Made by a program: the position numbers and the translations under genes. DNA of 64,000 nt from NCBI GenBank assembly GCA_963676845.2, contig CAXXKK010000037.1, forward strand, positions 62,001-126,000. Direction: 5' to 3'. Shown in pieces: positions 62,929-64,000 of the stretch (its first letter is position 1; each line of letters opens with the position of its first letter). This stretch comes from G963662675 sp963676845. GTDB lineage: Bacteria; Bacteroidota; Bacteroidia; Bacteroidales; Prolixibacteraceae. The notes beneath the pieces are model-generated. The model did no database searches. It saw nothing but the letters and a program-made list of their open reading frames with translations, and was not told the origin of the DNA.

Positions 62929-63001
62929 AAATTAGAACAAAGAGTAAAGAATCAAGATACCTGACTTAATCTTGGTTCTTAGCACTCTAATCCTGACTCT
63001 A

Positions 63002-63439
63002 TCAAATCACCCTACACCAGGGAATTCCAAGCATGATTGCCAGATAAGATAGCCCGAAGAAAATTAATGCATTGCTAAACTTCAACTTACTTGATTTTGC
63101 CTTTTTAGTACGTTTCCAACCAACATGGGCAAATACAATTACTATTAACATGATAACTTCATGCTCAACCGCATAATACTGCATGTCCCGATTTTGAGAT
63201 ACAATACTGAAGTCCTGTAACGCAGTTTTTGTTAATGGGCTATACACAAAGTACAATAGCAACCCCGTAAGCAATTGAATATCCAATAGAGCTGTTAGTG
63301 AAATTCCAAGGACTTTATCCAGTTTTCCCCAATTCTGCTGACTAAACCAGCCAACAAAATATCGGAATAAAGTTATGAGAAAAAGAACCAGAACAATCCA
63401 CCTAAATATATTGTGTATTTGTAATAACGCTGAATACAT
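63002..63439 (-). CDS. Membrane protein, cytochrome-b-like, 145 aa
   Basis: Four hydrophobic segments (WIVLVLFLITLFRYFVG; ISLTALLDIQLLTGLLLYFVY; HEVIMLIVIVFAHVGW; ALIFFGLSYLAIMLGI). Two histidines in the first (HNIFRW) and third (EHEVIM...AHVG) helices could ligate heme, as in the small Bacteroidota proteins often called cytochrome B. This is plausible but not proven. Located between gnd and a divergent ketopantoate reductase. Confidence 0.6.
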   Translation of the reverse strand: MYSALLQIHNIFRWIVLVLFLITLFRYFVGWFSQQNWGKLDKVLGISLTALLDIQLLTGLLLYFVYSPLTKTALQDFSIVSQNRDMQYYAVEHEVIMLIVIVFAHVGWKRTKKAKSSKLKFSNALIFFGLSYLAIMLGIPWCRVI

Positions 63440-63568
63440 ATCAATGAACGAAGATACTGTCTTTTAGCGATTATTATCTCTTATATTAACAGCATTAACA
63501 ATCTTTATAAAATTTCATTGCAGAGGGAATATTCTTTCTAATTTTGTTATCAATATAAAAGAATTCTT

Positions 63569-64000
63569 ATGAATATTAGATACGGAGTGATAGGAACCGG
63601 AGCACTAGGTGGATATTATGGTGGAATGCTTGCTAAAAATGGTAATGACATTCATTTCCTTTTTAACAGTGATTATAAAGAAGCAAAGGAAAATGGTCTA
63701 AAAGTTGACTCGATCAATGGGAATTTTCATATTGAAAATACAAATGCATATAAAGATGCAAAAGATATGCCCACTTGTGATGTAATTTTTGTTTGTTTAA
63801 AAACAACGAACAATCACCTGTTAAAAGATTTATTGCCTCCCATTTTACACGAAAATAGCATTGTAATACTCATTCAAAATGGATTAGGAAATGAAGAAGA
63901 GCTTGAGAAGGAATTCCCAAACATCCAACTGGCAGGTTCTTTGGCATTTATCTGCTCTGCAAAAGCTGGTCCGGCTCACATAAAACATATGGATCTGGGG
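63569..64000 (+). CDS. panE: 2-dehydropantoate 2-reductase (ketopantoate reductase), 3' end outside window
   Basis: The frame opens at ATG 63569 and is still open at the window's end (144 codons visible). The start YGVIGTGALGGYYGGMLAKNG is the ApbA/PanE NADP-binding motif, and the segments VIFVCLKTTNN and IVILIQNGLGNEEELEKEFP match the family. It reduces ketopantoate to pantoate in CoA synthesis, though close paralogues have other 2-keto substrates. Confidence 0.85.
   Translation, partial: MNIRYGVIGTGALGGYYGGMLAKNGNDIHFLFNSDYKEAKENGLKVDSINGNFHIENTNAYKDAKDMPTCDVIFVCLKTTNNHLLKDLLPPILHENSIVILIQNGLGNEEELEKEFPNIQLAGSLAFICSAKAGPAHIKHMDLG

Overview
The window is a low-GC chromosomal segment from a member of the Bacteroidota, most likely class Bacteroidia and perhaps near Marinilabiliales/Prolixibacteraceae (the order is inference). 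The evidence is the gene set: DUF4270, DUF6089 and DUF4199 proteins, a paired large TPR lipoprotein-like protein and beta-barrel, a paired OmpH/OmpH behind bamA, and a SusC-type plug protein. Promoters also fit: several genes carry the Bacteroidota -7 element TAnnTTTG, and the SRP RNA has the complete TTTG-N19-TAnnTTTG form. I see no phage, transposase, integrase or CRISPR array. Most of the window is ordinary housekeeping DNA.

Layout. 1-5 kb: the tail of a Gfo/Idh/MocA oxidoreductase, a small unknown ORF, a hotdog thioesterase, a prohibitin-like protein, an orphan TonB plug protein, a nucleoside phosphorylase and a SirB1-type protein. 5-13 kb, minus strand: the envelope-biogenesis run nadK / DUF6089 / uppS / bamA / ompH / ompH / murI, preceded by a frameshifted CBS-domain gene. 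13-19 kb: pdxJ, an alpha/beta hydrolase, a kelch lipoprotein, and a DUF4270 plus outer-membrane protein pair. 19-23 kb: sucA-sucB (2-oxoglutarate dehydrogenase E1 and E2). 23-36 kb, plus strand: hydrolase, prfC, DUF2179-type membrane protein, serA, a possible small RNA, an ECF sigma factor, guaA, an S41 protease, pnuC plus NadR-type kinase, cysteine synthase plus serine acetyltransferase, and an rRNA methyltransferase. 43-44 kb: SRP RNA and tRNA-Thr/Tyr/Gly. 44-49 kb: thioredoxin, a Cys-rich PAS histidine kinase, YibE/F, alkaline phosphatase and DUF2202. 49.1-49.9 kb: a gene-free stretch with two separate repeat families. 50-64 kb: murB, a glycosyltransferase, the TPR/beta-barrel pair, gyrB, a LOG protein, pdxB, gnd, a membrane protein and the start of a ketopantoate reductase.

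The most interesting region is 36.5-41.5 kb. A 514-residue membrane protein has repeated anti-sigma-like cytoplasmic modules and a periplasmic TPR tail. Upstream of it on the same strand is an unlisted 46-codon gene (38345-38485) for a peptide with a double-glycine leader motif. Divergent to both is a 977-residue TPR-CHAT protein with a signal sequence, both catalytic residues (His796, Cys844) and a C-terminal membrane anchor. I suggest, as inference, an envelope-located CHAT protease module in which the GG peptide is a secreted signal or substrate and the TPR/anti-sigma protein relays information to a sigma factor. The orphan ECF gene at 28 kb is one candidate.

The metabolic genes link loosely. 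pdxJ and pdxB are both in deoxyxylulose-dependent vitamin B6 synthesis, and the PLP enzyme cysteine synthase uses the product. pnuC, the NadR-type kinase and nadK act in NAD(P) supply. murI, uppS, murB, bamA and ompH act in cell-wall and outer-membrane assembly.
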